Source: an uncultured Oscillospiraceae bacterium (lineage in GTDB: Bacteria; Bacillota; Clostridia; Oscillospirales; Ruminococcaceae). Taken from it: DNA of 6,398 nt. Below are positions 5,720-6,398 of this stretch, piece by piece. The notes beneath the pieces were generated by a model that searched no databases, was not told the origin of the DNA, and saw only the letters and a list, made by a program, of their open reading frames with translations. The position numbers and the translations under genes were made by a program. Position 1 is the stretch's first letter, and every line of letters starts with the position of its first letter. Where the stretch lies: the NCBI GenBank assembly GCA_958403605.1, contig CATXYA010000108.1:1-6398 (forward strand), in the 5' to 3' direction.

Positions 5720-6398
5720 TTACCCCTTATCGTCGATTCTCGGATCCAGCATCCGGTAAATGATGTCCACAACGATGTTGCCGATGAGCACCATCGTGGA
5801 GATCACCACAGTGACGCCCATGATCAGCGGATAATCGCGGCCCTGGATGGCTTTCAGCATCAGCGTGCCCATGCCGGGCCAGGAGAAGATCTGCTCAGTG
5901 ACGATGGCGCCGCCCACCAGGGCGGCCAGCCCCAGGCCCACCTGCGTCACCAGCGGCAGCAGGGCATTGCGCAGCGTGTGCTTGAACAGCACGGTGCGCT
6001 CCTTGAGGCCCTTGGCGCGGGCGGTGCGCACGTAGTCATCGGAGAGGCATTCCACCATGCTGTTGCGCATCTGCCGGGTGAAGATGCCCAGGTGCTGGAA
6101 GGTCAGCGCCAGGCAGGGCAGGCACAGGTGCCGCAGCAGCTCCAAAAATGAGCCCGTGGACCCCGCGTCGTACATGCCCGTGACGGGCAGCCACCCCAGC
6201 TTGACAGAGAAGATGTAGATCAGCAGCAGTGCCACAAAGAAATTGGGCGCCGCCTGGCCCACAAAGGACAGCACCGTGGAGCCGTAATCCCATCCGGAGT
6301 ACGATTTGTATCCCGCCACCATGCCCAGGGGAATGGCCACCGCCAGTGCCAGCGCCATAGACGACAGGCGGAGGAGCAGTGTGGGGCCGATGCGCCCG
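5720..6398 (-). CDS. Dpp/Opp-type ABC transporter permease, DppB type (5' end beyond window)
   Basis: Inner-membrane channel subunit paired with the DppC-type permease. The frame is open to the right edge, giving 225 visible residues; the in-frame ATG at 6358 is internal, because the 13 codons upstream of it (GRIGPTLLLRLSS) continue the family sequence. DppB proteins run about 300-340 residues, so roughly the first 90-110, with the first membrane helix and much of the external loop, are missing. About five membrane segments are visible. The EAA coupling loop begins DYVRTARAKGLKERTVLFKH and ends RNALLP, encoded at 5954-6037. After it come VGGAIVTEQIFSWPGMGTL, diagnostic of DppB/OppB/NikB permeases, and the closing YRMLDPRIDD. 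The stop is TAA at 5720-5722, 2 bases from the next start. It is the first gene in view; whether it opens the operon cannot be seen. Confidence 0.95.
   Translation of the reverse strand, partial: GRIGPTLLLRLSSMALALAVAIPLGMVAGYKSYSGWDYGSTVLSFVGQAAPNFFVALLLIYIFSVKLGWLPVTGMYDAGSTGSFLELLRHLCLPCLALTFQHLGIFTRQMRNSMVECLSDDYVRTARAKGLKERTVLFKHTLRNALLPLVTQVGLGLAALVGGAIVTEQIFSWPGMGTLMLKAIQGRDYPLIMGVTVVISTMVLIGNIVVDIIYRMLDPRIDDKG
5723..5729 (-). promoter_or_regulatory. Ribosome binding site of the DppC-type permease gene
   Basis: TAAGGGG on the minus strand, 5 bases before the ATG at 5717 and inside the final codons of the DppB-type gene. It is weaker than the AGGAGG sites downstream, fitting coupled translation of the two permeases. 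Confidence 0.55.

Noticed and set aside
5720..6358. DppB-type permease starting at the ATG at 6358
   Set aside because: The open frame and family-like sequence continue upstream to the window edge, and a start there would lose the first membrane helix and external loop, so the ATG is internal.
1..6398. CRISPR array, tRNA or rRNA gene, insertion sequence, riboswitch or defence system
   Set aside because: No spaced direct repeats, no transposase-like product, no RNA-gene signature, and almost every base is taken up by the six operon genes.

Overview
The window is one tightly packed operon fragment read entirely from the minus strand (right to left in window coordinates). It encodes a complete set of parts for a family-5 (Dpp/Opp-type) ABC importer followed by an M20D peptidase/amidohydrolase. 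Both end genes run off the window: the first permease lacks its N-terminus at the right edge and the amidohydrolase lacks its C-terminus at the left edge.

Layout in transcription order: DppB-type permease (6398 to 5720, 5' partial), DppC-type permease (5717 to 4851), DppD-type ATPase (4835 to 3843, GTG start), DppF-type ATPase (3846 to 2809), lipoprotein substrate-binding protein (2812 to 1142), a 74-base gap with a strong GC hairpin, then an AbgB-like M20 amidohydrolase (1067 to beyond base 1). Junctions are 2 bases, 15 bases, an ATGA overlap, a second ATGA overlap, and the 74-base gap. No other stretch lacks a gene, and no promoter or factor-independent terminator is visible, so the operon's control region lies to the right of the window.

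How the parts work together: the lipoprotein should capture an oligopeptide-like or N-acylated amino-acid ligand outside the membrane, the two permeases form the channel, and the two ATPases drive import. The cytoplasmic M20 enzyme would then cleave an amide bond in the imported compound. The substrate cannot be read from the sequence. The hydrolase resembles the AbgB (p-aminobenzoyl-glutamate hydrolase) branch of M20D, which makes N-acyl or aminoacyl amides plausible candidates.

Organism: high GC by eye, GC-rich third codon positions, strong AGGAGG-type ribosome binding sites before most genes, a Gram-positive-style lipoprotein with an Ala/Ser/Gly linker, and cysteine-rich proteins. Together these suggest a high-GC anaerobic Firmicute (Clostridia, perhaps an Oscillospiraceae-like gut bacterium). 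This is an inference from style, not from a marker gene.

I see no previously undescribed system here. The points most worth checking are the cysteine-enriched C-terminus of the DppD-type ATPase, the internal hairpin before the hydrolase gene, the ten cysteines in the secreted binding protein, and the transporter-hydrolase linkage.
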